Assembly: GCA_016647705.1 (NCBI GenBank)
Contig: CM028325.1
Coordinates: forward strand, 27,198,474-27,262,473
Reading direction: 5' to 3'
From: Eucommia ulmoides
Lineage: Eukaryota > Streptophyta > Magnoliopsida > Garryales > Eucommiaceae
DNA: 64,000 nt
Shown: positions 47,611 to 62,800 of the stretch, piece after piece
Position numbering within the stretch: the first letter of the stretch is position 1
How the letters are laid out: every line of letters begins with the position of its first letter
Position numbers and translations under genes: made by a program
Notes under the pieces: generated by a model
What the model was told of the DNA's origin: nothing
The model's database searches: none
Seen by the model: the letters and a program-made list of their open reading frames with translations, nothing else

Positions 47611-47762
47611 TTCTCTGAAAATAAAGGAAAAAACAAACAATTTGATTCATAATTAGAACTCCAAAGAGAATATTTTGACAAAAAATACAATCCTTCATAA
47701 TTACCATCTTATTTGTATTCCTGGTTATGGTGATACTTTCCCTTAGGACTTAACTTTACAAA

Positions 47763-47768
47763 TTTATT
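47763..47768 (-). terminator. Polyadenylation signal of the alpha-mannosidase gene
   Basis: AATAAA on the minus strand, about 65 bases after the stop codon. Fits a near-upstream element for a short 3' UTR. Confidence 0.5.
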
Positions 47769-47832
47769 ATTGCAAACTTGAAGAAGTGGAAATTATTTGG
47801 AATTATGCAGAACTCCAATGTTAATCTCTTAA

Positions 47833-50800
47833 TTAAAATTTCAAGAGGAAAGTCCGGATCTCCATAGGACCGAGCTCGACAACAAGGGTTGAGGTGTCGA
47901 CAGGACCACCTTTGATCGGTGCAGGATCGTGTCCGCTGTCGCCTTCAACTTTCCAAGACATTCTCTTCAAATCTCTCTTTCTTTGGTTTGCCGATAAGCT
48001 TGTTTCTTCAACTGCTTTTATCTGAAAAATGAAAGTTCAAATACGAGAGAAATTATTAAGGATGATGGCTATATTGCTTTTTTATACACAAATTTTACTA
48101 TCATTTGTCCATTATGTAGGTCAAATTTGAAGCCTTTCAAAAAAAAAATATTCAAATCATAATCAAAGTCGCGCAAAAAGATTCAATGAGACTGTGATCA
48201 TGGGTAAAAAAAATTCATGACGGAACTTCAATCTATTTAGTTAAGGAAAAACAACAGTGTGCCAACTCTTACCCTACATCTGTAGAGAACTTGGGTTTAT
48301 ATGAAGATTCAACTAGCGTTTTTTTGGGTTAGGGCTCATGGTGTTACAAATGGTATCAGACAGTGGCAGGGCCAAAAAAAAATTCTTCTTGGCTAAAACT
48401 TTAATAGTAATTTAATTTTTCAAAATTCTTTCGAAATTGACCAAATACTTAAACTGACACACAATATATGTATCTTTAGCTCAAAATTTTAAGCTTTGAA
48501 AATATTGAATACTATTTTTTCTATTCACTATATTAAGAATTAGTCCGTCAATTATTTCACAAATTTAACCCATGTTGGGTCTCATATCGTATTTGCGAGG
48601 CTTCTCAAACCATTTTATATATGAAAATAGTTACTTCACCTGATGTCATATGATTTTATGTTAGAACCTCTTAACATGGTATTAGAACTGGATTTGGGAA
48701 ACTCTGTGTGTTTGTTCCCGAATTGTTTGTCTTCTCTCTTTTGTCTTTAGATGTCTGTTAATCGCACCACGTGTAAGTCGAGGTTGCAAGTGAGGGTGAG
48801 TGTTGAATCCCACGTCATATTTGTGAGACTTCTCAAACTAGCTTATGTATGAAAGGAGCTACTCCACCAAATCTGATATGATTTTAGGTTGGAACCTCCA
48901 AACCCAATAGATCTTATATTCCTTTTATTTTTCATCATTTAGTGGAGTCAATACCATTAGCTATTTAAAATTTTTATAATATAATATGACACAGAGAAAG
49001 AAAAACTAGAAACTCAGGTCATGCGATCCCACTGAAGTTCGAATCGCTCTGCCACAGGCATCAGAGCCCATCCAGACCCAACCTTCGTTTGGGGCTTGCG
49101 ATAAGTCGGTCGTGGGTTTGGTACCTAATCCCAGCGACAATGCAAGAGGTATTCAACAGGGGTAGGTGGTGATGACTTTTATCCCACTTCGGCAATTGTA
49201 AAAACCCAATGGACCTAACTCACTTTCAAAAGACGCCTTGTAAGAGGAGAATTGTCCTAGACTTTGTATATAGCTCAAGATCAAGTAATACAAGCGATGT
49301 GGGATTCAACAGTAATAAAGAGAACCTAAGCTTATACAAAGATTCAGTCATCTCAAATGTCAATTTCAACTAGCAATTTTGGGGGTAAGGTAACTTGGTA
49401 TAATTATCTCTTCCTTACATGTTTCCTTCCTCTCCCATCAATCCCAAACTCACTCAAGGGAATCAAGGATTTGACTAAAGGATGAAGCATATAACTTACT
49501 TGAAACTACAATATGAGCATCTAAAAGAAATAATGTGACAGTGATCTAGTGAGTGTAATAGTTGACCCCAGTAAAGAATAAATGTAACTAAAATTGTCAC
49601 AAAGTATTAACTTCATGCTCTGCTCTGTCCATTATTTGGTGTCAAATTTGAAGATAGCCGATGATAATTATATCATAATAGAGCAGAAGCAAGACATGGA
49701 TGAAATATAATAACATTGGGCATACAGAAACTGAAAGAACATACAAAACAAATTGAAACTCACCGTTTTCCCACTAAACATCTTCTTCAATTCTACTTTG
49801 GCCATTGTTGAATAGTCAGCATCTTCGCCAGCCTAAACAAAATTACCAAGTATATAGCAAGTTGATAAGATAGCTTAAGCCCTGAAATATTCTGGACAAA
49901 TATATTGCTTCTTTCGGCTTAACTCAGGACATTTAATAATGCTTATATTAGTTATTCCACATTTCCTCACAATTAACAGACAAGACTAGAAACAACTTCT
50001 CAGACATAATTGGGAAAAAGTAATAGCTGGAATTTAAGCCTTTTACATTTGACAGGGAAAGCCAACCATAAACTAGACGTGTTTAAAGGTTTTTTCTGTA
50101 TGTTTCCTTTCCCTTTTTCCCTTGGTGATCATCTCTTAACATCAGGGTTCAATGAATAAAATATTAGAACCCTAATCCGACTAGGTGAAGTTAAAAAAAA
50201 AATGATAGGGTAAGCACCCAAAAAGGACACAGTTTTACCTCGTACAAATGGGCCAATCGGAGGAGCAAACTTCCATCTTCCAACTCCTGCAAAACCAAGG
50301 TCAGAGAGAGAGAGAGAGAGATGACATTCAATGTTGTGCAACAGCATTTACACAATTACCTGAAGCGTAATCAATGCAACATTTAGAGGCAAACTATACT
50401 TCGGATCCATGGCTGTCGATCTCGTCAAACGAGCAGCTTTCCAATATTCCGAATTCTGTTGGATCAAATGTTCTATCAAAATTCCAAGACATACTCATTC
50501 ACATTTCATTTAAACTAGACAAGCACACCTCATGTGTGAAAGCTAAAAGAAGAGGTGAGTAAATTTCTTGGCCAGTTGTTCGTCGCCAGCGTGATCCGGC
50601 ACCAAGCTTGTTGATGTTCACATAATAATTTCCTCGAACCTGAACAAGAGGTCTAAAATGGATCAGGGTAACAATATTAAAGTAAAACTTGTATCTAAGT
50701 ACTACATTTGATTTGCCATCTTTCTAGCCAACGCAAGAGCAATGCAATTGTATCTAATAAATGGACATTTAAAATACTCTCTGACCCCCAAATATCTTAA

Positions 50801-53800
50801 AGGAACAATAGAATCTAGGAATACATGGTGCGTTAATTAAGGCACCGACTGTTAAGTTCAATTGCAAAAGCGGATGGAAGGGCTTAATTGACACTTTTCG
50901 AAAGTATAACCAAGTAAATGAAATTGGGTGCCAATATCTGGCTCCATAGCTCCCGAGAAGGAAATCCACGCACAGCCATCCCTTTAATTGACATGGATCT
51001 TATCCTCTTCCACTTCCACAATAAAGATTTATTAGAGAATCTGATCACATTTGATGAGTTAACTGTTAAGTTGCATTAAAAAGACCAAATGAAAACGAAC
51101 CATAAACAACATCATACCGTAAGCCCTTCACATGTCTTCTTCACGCATACTGTCTCATTAAGGGCTTCACCCACTCCTCTAGAATCATCACAGATCATAC
51201 GCCTATCAAATACAACAGGTGATCACTTGAATAACATTTACGAGAAACAAATGAAAAATCTGAATTTTAACTAAGAGAGGAAATAGAATTTTGAACCTGT
51301 GGAGCATTAGCTCCAGTTCACCGTCTTTGATGCTGGATCCTCCAGACGCACGATCAACCAAAACTGAGAATTCAGATTTCTTATCCACTGTATAAATTCC
51401 AAGATTGATCTGGAAGGCAAAATAACCAAATAAAAAGATAATAAGCATGACAGTTTTCAGTATCCAGGCACCTTGAATCTTATTTAGGCTGATGTGAAAA
51501 CTAGAAATATTTCCAACCCAGTCCGGGAATTCCTTCTAAGGTCCATTTACTGTGTCATTGCCATTAATTGTATATGATCTGAAATATTCCCTGTTCATTC
51601 TCTTTGTTGCGCAAGAGAATTGACAGCTAACTTAAATGGTCACACTTTTGAAGGCAGACGTGACATTTTACACACAGAACTTCTCTACATTATCATAAAA
51701 AAATATACCCTCTCTAACCTCCCTCACTTAAATGCTAGGTCCCTATCCATTACTTGCAAAATATTATAATCGGTAAGTCCCAATTTATTCGGAAGGGAAC
51801 CTCAACCAGAAAAGGCTAATGCAAATCTTTAGAAATAAGGCGAAAATTTAGCACCTACAATAAAATCGAAAGTGTGCAGGAGTATCGGAAAATAAAGATT
51901 AATCTCAGTAATGAAAGCACAAAATCTGGACTTCACTAGATATAGACCTTCTAAATTGAGCAAAGACCTCCCATTAGAAAGGCAGACAGTGGTGATATTT
52001 TACATTTTTTTGGTCCCAATGAATGGACACAATTCTTTACATAATGATTGTTGCGAGGACAATATTAAATTGATTCTGATCAGTATCATAGTTGGGAATA
52101 TTACTGGATAATAGTTCCCCGCTACAGGTTGAGTAACTGAAAGAGACCAATCTTCTCTATAATCTCGAACCTGAAAGGAATCATGATTTTGGAGCCTATG
52201 TTAAAACAAGAAAACCCATAAATCAGTCTAATTCAACAAAAATGGTTAAAAATAACAATAAGAAGGGACAACAAAATATTAAATTATTCAGTAGGTAAAA
52301 AGATGTAGAATACAGAGGATTCTTCAAAAAGGATAAGGAAAAAACATAACACAGAGAGGGAATACATAAGATAAAATTACTAAGTAGGTAAAAAGATGTA
52401 GACAGAGAGAGGCTTCACCTATGCGAACGAACTAATGATGTAGTAAGCTTCTAAATTGGAGTTGAAATTAGTATATTTGTATGTTTTCCAAAAAATAAAA
52501 GGCATATCAGTAAATGCCTGATCTACAGCAGAACAAGGAATCAAAGACATAATCAGCTACATACAAGTGTGGATAGCTCTAATTCTCGAGCAGAAGATAG
52601 AAATCAAAGAACAGCTCTGGTCAGCTAAAATCTTAGCAAATGCCACCTGCACAGCCAGGGGTTATTCTAAACTAGATGTGCAATGAAAGCTTGCATTGGG
52701 TCTTGAATAAATAACTTATTCAAAATTGCATTAATAAGCATCAGAACTGGTCAAAGCTGCACCTAGAGATTTATCGACATCCTACAAACCAGTGCATAAA
52801 ATGCAAAACTAAACAATGGCAACCTTTTTTGTATCTTTAACATGTTAATGAAGACTGAAGCTGCACCTAAAAAAATACACGAAAAGTTTTGTAAACAGTG
52901 GTTTAATTGCTTATATAGTGGATCATTCCAGTAAATTGTGGTTCCACTCATCATTTGGGCAGTCAAATCCACAGCACAAAAAATTATGTATTAACTCGTT
53001 GTGTACCTTTTCTAAATAGTGTCAGTGGCACATACGATGTATGTGCAACAAAGTTATAAGGGAGAAGAGAGTATAGAACACTAATGTCCGTCTCCCTTAA
53101 CATTACACTGCTGTAGTGATACATGTTAAATATTTGCAAAGAGAAATGCTAGTTTAAGCTTAACAAAATTTACAGATCAAATCTGTGAAATGATTCCCGA
53201 AAACACCATCTGGGGGGAATATACAGTAAGTTTGACACCAATACCCATTTTATTGATGATACTAATACTTCGTTAATTTTTAGAAATAAATAGAACGGTT
53301 GTCACCTAAAGTCATTGTTGTCTTAATTACTTAAATATTTGTGCTTTTGGTGACTGAAGGCAGAATACAGGAATACAACTTTACTTGATCAAAATAAACC
53401 CAAAAAGAATCTGGATACAATCTGAAAAATTAATAGAGAACAAGAAATACTATGTTCCAATTTTTTTCTTTTCTTGTTAAGTCACTACTTTTTCCTTACT
53501 TCCTTCTATTTCTTTTTTCCTTTCATTGAGTACCTCAAATGCTCAAATTGAATATAATATGTGGCAGCAACGGTGCTGACTGATAATACTCCAAGGTCAT
53601 TGACTGTAATTGTCAGGATTTACAGTATGAAGTAGCGATCAGGATGCAGAACAAGATGTGTACATTCATTCCTAGTACTAGCACCAGAGGTATCATTGGG
53701 ACACTATGATAGAATGACATATCTACAAAAGTGAGCACAGAAACTTTTCAAAATCCTAGTCCTTCAAATTCAACCATCAAGCATGGACGTATGTTCCTAC

Positions 53801-56800
53801 TATGTCAACACTTTTGTGGTAGGAATTATAGTTTGACACACAAAGAGAACTTGACACACTCAAAAAAATGAACAATAAAAGGAACATATAAATTCCCCAT
53901 CTAAGAACTCAGCTAAACTGTTACCCGTTTTAAAAAGTCTCTCCCGTTGGAATCAGTATAGAACACCTTGTTTGTAGCCATATTTGCAGTCATTTTGGTG
54001 ATGACCTCTTTCCCGACACCATCTTCTGTAGGAATTGGACCAATCTTCATCGAAAAAACATTGCAAGTAGAATTCATTATGAGAATGTAACACTAATCTT
54101 GTCATGCATTTGCATTATGTAAATGGAAAATTGGGCATATCTATTGTTGATTTTTTTATCCCAAGTCATGCTTGGAAGAAAACTTTATACTATATGGACA
54201 GTAGAGAAGTGTATAGGTTGACTTACAGTGAATTCAACTTCTGCATGCTCCTTGTCTTTGTAAAGTCTAGTAACCTAATGAAAAATCAGAAATAGAAGAT
54301 CAATAACTCATGGAAGTAAAAGCAGCTGCGGATTCAGAAAATTGATTGGGAGGGGGGGGGCTAATTATTTTTATTTCTTTCTCTTAGATGTTTGCTAGAT
54401 ATTTATATATATTGGGGGGAGGTATGTAAAAAATTTAAGGGTACTAATTGATTTTTTTCCGAAGTAAAAAATAAAAAATATGAAAAGTTAAAGGGAGGCT
54501 TCAGTTTGCCCCCCCCCCCCCTTCTTTTTTCTCCACATAGTTCCACCACTGAGTGAAAGAGAAACCAAAAAAAACATATGGACTAGCAATATAAGTTTTA
54601 TGCACAAACAAAAAGAAAAGCTGAAAACAATATAAAGACTTGATTCCTACTGATAGGGTGGCATCTGTCACCCCTTTATTTCAAAGTTGTGGTTTCAAAT
54701 ACAAATATAAAAAGGTCTAGAAGTCATGTACAATTACATGATAAACATAAATATAAGAATGAGTTATTGAGAAAAACTTCCATCTTATTCGCCATTGTGG
54801 AGTGTGTACAAAAAAAATGGAGAAGCAAAATACTAAAAAGCAATGAAGTTTCCATATTTATATAACGAGAGAAGTTCAATCAATATCTATCGATATAAGG
54901 AAAATGATTATTTTTGAAATGTATTGACAATTTGATGATTAAGATTATTTTCGGTACAATGGAGGGTTTGTAGATCAATTTTTTTTTTGGGTGGGGGGGG
55001 AGAGAATCCACCAAAACTTCTCTCCCCCCATCTCCTATTTATTTCTTTTCCCCACCCAACTGTTCGAAACCTTAAGACAGCATTCCCCCTTATTCTCTCT
55101 CCCCTTAAACTCCTATTTTCTTTTTTGATTTTAATAATAACTAGTATTAGTGCATTTCAACACAAGGTATTCACTAATGTTGAATAAAACAAATCTTAAC
55201 TTCAAAAAAAATGAACATAATATGTTTCAGAGCCTAAAAGGAGAATCTTTTAAAGCGAATGAAGTATCGTGAAGCAGGAAGTTGTGATGCTAAGGCATTC
55301 AATCAACAAGACTGATATATGGCACCATCAAATATAAAGCTACTACTTCTTTTCCTAAAATTTGAAGTATCATGAAGCAGGCACCTGTCATGCTAAGGCA
55401 ATTATTGCAGTGTTTTGTGAATACAAGGTAACCTGATAGATCCATGAGTTGAATTTCTGGTGAACTTCATCAACTAGTGGTCCCCGCACAACTGTTAAAG
55501 GAACCTGCAAACAAATTAATATCTTTAATGCAGTGAAAAAAAAGTTTTCCAGCAACATCCTTGTTGACTGTTTTGGCGATCAATGAAGAGGAACAGGTAG
55601 CCCGATTTTTAACAGAAAATCATTGCCATGGAAATGAAGGAATGAGAAAAGAGGAATTCACATTACAGAACCCTTATTGCTGGAAGTTAAACCTCATCAA
55701 ACTGGAAAAATGGCACTTACTGATCTTGAAACAACTGTTGGAGGTGAGCCATTAGGACGGAAAATGTATGCACCAGAACACTGGAAATGATATGACAAGT
55801 TACACATGTTATCAGTTAATTCATCAACTCAAATTCAGGATTATCATTGTACATAGTTAACCCTATCCTAGCACACCAACTTTTTACCTGGGGATCTGAA
55901 TCTCCACAACTTGAACCATACCACAAATAGCTCTGTTGAATTGGTGTGTCAACCTGCGAAAATCACAAATAAAAATTGGACAACGCCTCAGAAGTAGTTT
56001 ACATCGATAAGAAATGAATTTTTGGTTGTGTTGTGGATTGTGCAGCTGGTTAGCGTTATGATTGGGCATGCTTTTTTTGGTCTTTGAAAGATGCTGTGAG
56101 GTTCTTGTTTTGGTCAGTTGGTTTGGTCATTGAATCTTGTTAACATATATTTTTTGTATTAGCTAGGTGTAGCTCTAGTTGGCTTTCTTGTCATTCTAAT
56201 TTACCTTAGAGATGTTACCCATTATAATGTTTGCGCCTGTTGGGTTATGCAAACAACAGAAAATAGCTGCTCAATAGGTTAATCAAACAAATCAAGACCA
56301 AAACCAAAACTAACATACCGACATTATAGCAATGTGAATAAGGAACGTTACAAGTAGAAAAATCCAATTGTACAATGACCCTTTATGCATACTAAAACCC
56401 ATTTAATACTCATTTCTTCACTGAGACATAAGATACTCATAGTCAAAAAGCTATATGATGTAGAAACTAACCAAGTGGAGAAACTTCTTAACATGGAGCA
56501 AAAGAAGAAAATTTAAGACCCTCTTTTACAAAAAACAAGTACATGAAAAAGTGGAAATCTGTATAATAAAAAAGGGAAATGAAATTTTGTTCCACAACCA
56601 TTATTCAGTTCAATAAACTAATGGGTTCCAATTGGATGTGCTCATACTAATTTCTGAAAGAGGACAAAACATTAGTGCGTCAATATATATGAAACAGAAA
56701 GGAGAAGTCCATGATTTCAAAACTTTGATGCCAACCTAGATCAATAAATTCTTTTGTTAAATATACGATGTGTCAGATTCCAACACCAGTTTGATTTTAC

Positions 56801-59800
56801 ACTAGCAGTTACTCAATAGTCCGTAGTCGTAAAAATCCAATTTCTTGGCAAAAAACCAGAATCTGGAACATGAAACCACTTACCCCTGTTTCTGAATTGA
56901 ACATGCGTTTAAGTTGTCCAGATTTCAAAGAGAATGACAGTTTCAAGTTTCCCGGTCCAAGTTCAATAGTTTCATTCTCTGGAATTTCCACCTTGGAGAT
57001 ATATCCACTTCTGCCTTTTTCTGTATAATTTTGAGCAAAAATAGAACAGTGAGGAACTCTGTGAGCAAGGTGAGTTACAACTTACAACTAAGCTTACAAC
57101 GCCTCAAATCCAAATTATTTAAATTCTTTTCTATCATTTTATTTTTCACCTTTTCTATTTCTTCCTAACTGTTTTTCTGAGGCAAATTAACTTGAGAAGA
57201 CTGAAGAGCCTTCACTAGCTTGACATTGGAAAAGTCAATAAGCTCTAAAAAAAGCGACGCACATTTTGTCCCCACTAGGTGAGGGTATGGGAGGGGATAG
57301 ATTAGAAAAAGACAATCAGTTCTACAGATCAGAAATATATAATCAACTATAGCCAGCAGTAAGGAAGCTTCGGATCCTTACCCTGTCCAATGAAGTATGT
57401 ACTCCAACCCAGAGGCGGCACAGATATTGGAAAGAAAAGCCAATACCTAGGAACCGTTTTGGGTGAAACTCCCAAGTAGGCCATGGTATAGAAGTTTCTT
57501 AGGTTGCTTGTAACATTATCCAACTGCACATATTGCGCTTCCACTCTGTTTCCCATAGAATCTCGAACAACAAGAGTAGCATCATTAACCTGTTAAAATA
57601 AATTAATTGTTGATCACATTGGAGCTGCCAGATGTCAATTGTTAAAAAGAAAAAAGGAAGCATCCACATCAACCATAACAAAATCATACACCTACTACTA
57701 CTAAATTACCAAAAATGCAGTATTGTGACACATTCTGGCAGAGGTTATTATGTGCCAGCCTTCGAGTTTCTGGAAACAGGTGTTCCAAAAATTCCACAGC
57801 TACTGCCGATTCTACTATAGGTCTAACCATACCAACTATAATTCATATTCCGCTTAGATAGCTTGAAGTGGGGCATCAGTTCGGTTAAAGTTCAACCTGT
57901 TAACCTTAAAGTGTTTGATTCCAAACTTTTTGAAAGCCAAAAATTGTGAAAATAATGCCAAAGGGTTAAAATGTTTCCAATCTATCCCCTCCCATACCTC
58001 ATTATATTGGGCATAAATTGGACGATGTTTTCATTCCGCATAGACAGCTTCAGATATATGAGATGCATCTCATATGGTCAAGCATAACGCACATGAAATG
58101 TTTAAGTCCATGCAATATAAGTAGAATGAAGAAACTGGTTGTTACTCGGAGATCTTTGGTGTAATAATTATGAAGCTACATAGGGAACCAAAATGCCGAC
58201 ACAAGGTAACTAATGCTGAATCATTTTTGGCATTAGTATTGGTTCTATAGTTATGCACGATTGGTCTTCTGACTTAGAACATAAGTTTGCAAGTGCAAAC
58301 AGTTGTGGAACGAAAGGTGAAAATTGAAGGGAGAAAGACGACCAGTCACATCTCATGGCATACCAGTAAAGATGTCTTCGCCAATGAAGTTCACAATATT
58401 TTATTATTCATGGGCCAAATGTAACATTTTAAAGAAAATTGTTTTGATCCAGCCAATTTTACAAACAAAACTTGGACAATCACAGTTGTCAACCAACAAA
58501 AAACGACTAAGAGAATATTAACCGTCATAGCTTTGTTTTCGTGCATATATATCATAACTCGACCTTTTCCAGGCAAATGATGCAATACATTTTCTGTACC
58601 CCACTATCCTTCAAATCAGAGGTACTGCTTCCCTTCTCTCACTCCTACCACTACATAAACTCTTATCAAATCTGATGACATTACTCGCTACTGAGTCAAT
58701 TTTGGACATCAATGCCAAAGCGAAACCAACTTAATGAAGTTGTTATATTTCTACATCAAATCATGTAAATACAATGGATGATGGGACAACTAGTTCAGCA
58801 GTTAATACTAGGCCCAATCACCTTGCATGAGGATGTCATGATATTGTATGAACATGACAGCAGCTACTCTGTGCAAAGAACGCCAAAGGCTAGGTTTACT
58901 CCCAAACAACTCCTTACAGACCCTTGTGGACTATATGAGGCAACATTTTTAAATAAAACATTATCTAATCATCTAATATTTTTGCCACCAGGCCATATCG
59001 AGATTCAAAAAGTTTCCACAGAATAAGGCACAAATAATCCTACCCGAGATCTTGTCGTAATTGTTAAAGATATTTCCACAGCTTTAGAAAATTTTATGAC
59101 TTGCAGTCTATCAGTATCAGTCTAACAAAAAATAACCAAATACTCACTGGAATCCTAATTGTCTGCATACGGTTCCATCCAAGAGAATTGTACGCCACAA
59201 CTACCTGAAAGTAGTTGGTCAAATTTTGTGAATAAAATTTCCAGGGTATCTTTATTCCCGAGGCTAGTTACAAGAAAATGTAATCTTACCAAACTCTTTC
59301 CTTTGGGAATGTCTCCCTCTGTTGGTGGACAATAGCTTATATTGAGTAACTGGCACTGTTCACATGAGGACAAATATAAGCATAGAAAGATGGCAGTAAA
59401 TGTGAAGATCAAAAATTGATTGCCTGAACATGCATATTTGGACAAATCAAGTTCTCAGAACCAGTCCAGTGCTATTTTTTCTTTTCTTTTCTTTTGAGAG
59501 AGATGGGGGAAAGGGATTTGGAGTTCTTCAAGAAAGTAAAAAAAAAAAAAAAAAAGGCATAGCAGTGAGCCATTTCTACGTTTTTCCGATCTCATTTTGA
59601 AAATTATTGTACTAACAAAAGATTTCTTCATCCAATACGGCTGTTAGTGCTTCAGAAATATCACTTCTATGTGGCAGACATTTAATACTAGGAATGTTAA
59701 AAGGTAGATATCTGTGGCATTACTATACAAGACACTTAAAGACATTGTCTTATAAAACACCAAAACAAAAATAAAGAAAATTCTAACACATTGAAAACTA

Positions 59801-62800
59801 GCAAGTTCACCTGGGTAAAGGTCAATGTGGATGTGCCACAGTGTTGTCTTGATTTTGAGGACAGGCACGACAAAGCTGAAGTCACAACGGCTTCTGCCTA
59901 TGGAAGCATAAAAAATAAAACACCACCACATAAAAATGGTAAGAGCATTAATGGTAAGCGAAACACCAGTATAGGCTTGACTTCACAATTTATTAGCATT
60001 TAGCACCAATAAATAAGGGGTTGATTGAATACAAGACATCAAGTTCAAAAATAATGACAGCCCACCGCAGAAGCACCAATTGCCAAGCGTTTAGCCCAGT
60101 CATCTGTTGTATGTTGTTTAGCAGTACCAGTGATGGCATCATGATGCTGTGCAATTCCCAGAGCATCTCCTAAACTGTAAGTGTTCGGACCAATAGATCG
60201 CCTTCCAGCCAGGAATTCAAGTTGGCGTGCAGCCTACTTTTCAAGAAAATAATTCTCAATGTTGTTCTTTTATTATCATAAATGATGAGTTGAGAAGGAA
60301 TAAAGATCTTAATGCTGTACGAAAACATTAAAAAGTTGTCATCATGTGGCACATAAGCATATGCCTTACCAAGTAATATCCACTCAGCATGCGGACATAT
60401 CTCTTGAAAGCAGGGCGACTAGTAAAGTAACCAGTCCAATACGCATTTTCATCGTCTGCATATCTGTAAACAAACAATTAACAGACAAGCATCTTTGTGA
60501 ATAGATGGAGATCATAAGATCAAAGAAACCATATTTGTAAGATGGAAAGGAGTCAAGTAGTGCTCACGGGAAATAATCATCACTTTTCAGCGGCCAGGTT
60601 TCATTTGCTGCATGTTTTGCATCTATGTAGATAGACAGGGTAGAATACAATGCATTCACTCGACCATCCTACAATTTATACATTTGGATTAAATTCTTTA
60701 AGAGAAATAACCCAAATTAATATTATCCCTGCATTTGTTTATAATCAATAAAATCCCAAAGTCATCACAGAGGAAAAGAAAACATGCCATGGACATTTAT
60801 TATCCTCAAGACTCCAAAACTATCAACACAAACAACTCAAAATTGATAAAGCTTAAGAGTGACACAGAAGTTCACGGCCAAGACTATATAGAGTTTGCAT
60901 GTATGATGCAATTAGATAGAATGCACATCCATAGTTGAAGTCTCAATTTAGCAACAATAAAAACTAGCTTCTCGAACAATTGGCCCTCAGGGGATGGGAC
61001 TACAATCTTTTAGACTAGTGGGTTGAGGGATCACCCCACCTATAATCATATGATGTTAGGTTGGATGCTCCTAAGGCATGCAGATATATAAAAAATATGA
61101 AAAATTTAATCCCATGAGGACTAAGTTGGAATATCTGATGAAAATTAAAATAAGTATCAAATATCACTCTGAACATTTAAAAAAAAAACCAATTACCTTA
61201 TTAACATAGTGGATCAACTTGTCCATTTGTTTGAACCAAGATTCCGCATATTGATATTTGAAATCATCGCCCATTGTCCACATAATATGATTTGTTCGTG
61301 TCACATTTGCCTGTTCATTGAGAGAGTCAAAACTCATTCAAACGCATGCACCATTTACACCTTCATTCTTGGGTAGTCCTAGGAGGAGCCAAATGTAACT
61401 TAAGTTCCTAGAATTAATGATCAAGGAGTTTACTTGAGTTATTGCAGCACTAATAAAATCTTTAACTCGTTCCTCAACATTATAGTCATACAGGAGAGAA
61501 CTGTCCTGCATTTAGCATGTATTAGTGAGAAGAGTTCCCAGAAAATCATAACAATATTGCAACAAAATAAATTATCTTTCTTCTTTTTTCTCATCATAAC
61601 CACAGAACCTGGACTGGTATGAAGTGATCATCATCCACTTCAAAATGGAAACCATCCGGTGGACTGTAATGAACAGGGAATGCATTGGTGAAGATCTGCA
61701 GGTGGTTAGGACATTTACAGAGAAAAAAGGTAATCAGTGATAGAGGAAAAATATGAATCGTAACAGAAGTGGCAGTTCAAAACCTGAGATGAGGAACCAA
61801 AAGTTTTGGATCCTCTCCATACAACTTCAAGGGATTTATCTCCCTTGCGCTTTGCTCTGTCCTGATAATCAATACGAGCAAAATGTACAGAGTCGAAGCC
61901 AAGCTGAAGGAACAACAAAGAAGAAAAGAAAAGAGAATCGTTAGGAACGTTTACTTGCACAAAGATGTAAAAGGTAAAAAACATGAAAAAGATAGCATAA
62001 AACAATTGCATCCTCCCCCCACTGTGCCAAATACATCTGGTAAAACATAATAATGACATATTCGGAGTGTCTAGCTAGCCTCTGTACTGTACAGAATTTG
62101 GTATAGTCCAAAATAGCAAGTGCTACCTCCGCCCCAAGTAAGTAGGCTTGCACAGCAGAGTGCCCAAATGGATCAATCTGCCATCCTGCTCGAGGAGTTA
62201 CATTAAATTGATTCTTTATTGTGAGATGACCAAGCGTTGTTTGGTCAATCATGTCTATGTAATGAGTAGCTGCTTCATCGTGCATACACCAGCCTCCATT
62301 TCTGAGTCAGATAATCAGTCAGCCATCGTCGAATGCAGGCTTTCCACACACACACACACACAAAAAAAAAAAAAAAAATCTTGCTCATGAACTACATACA
62401 TGAATTCAAGCCTGCCAGAATTTACAAGCTTTCTTACTTCTTCTTGTATTACTGGACTTTGCACTACCCACCATCGCTGGAAAAATGCCTATGAACAATT
62501 TGAAGTGTTTTCAAGTAATAAATGTAGAGAGCGATAATAACTGACAGAATTACACGGAATAAACATAACCATTATTGTCCAGCCAAATGATTACCATCTC
62601 AGCATATATGAACTTCCTGTTTGGATCTCGAAGCAGGGACATGATAACCGAATCCAGCACATTCTCAACACACGCACCCTGCAGAAAAATCATCAGAAGC
62701 ACACACAGTTCAAATACCTATATGTAAAACTCTATCCATTTCAAACCAAAAACTAAACTGAAATTGATCAAACAACTTCAGTTCACACACTATAAACTGC

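Larger units (their letters stand above)
47833..55953 (-). other. Alpha-mannosidase exons 17-29 (residues 627-1006)
   Basis: Exons: 55888-55953, 55721-55780, 55433-55504, 54227-54274, 53925-54044, 52105-52170, 51297-51409, 51118-51202, 50529-50639, 50360-50455, 50239-50286, 49764-49832, 47833-48021. This is the C-terminal GH38 region, with [48 protein letters not shown] and the end [16 protein letters not shown]. The stop TAA is at 47833-47835. Confidence 0.92.

Noticed and set aside
49020-49160. Cassandra-type TRIM with a 5S rRNA-like segment
   Set aside because: The GC-richer stretch does not match the 5S internal promoter motifs; only the TRIM-like LTR ends and a possible primer site are supported.
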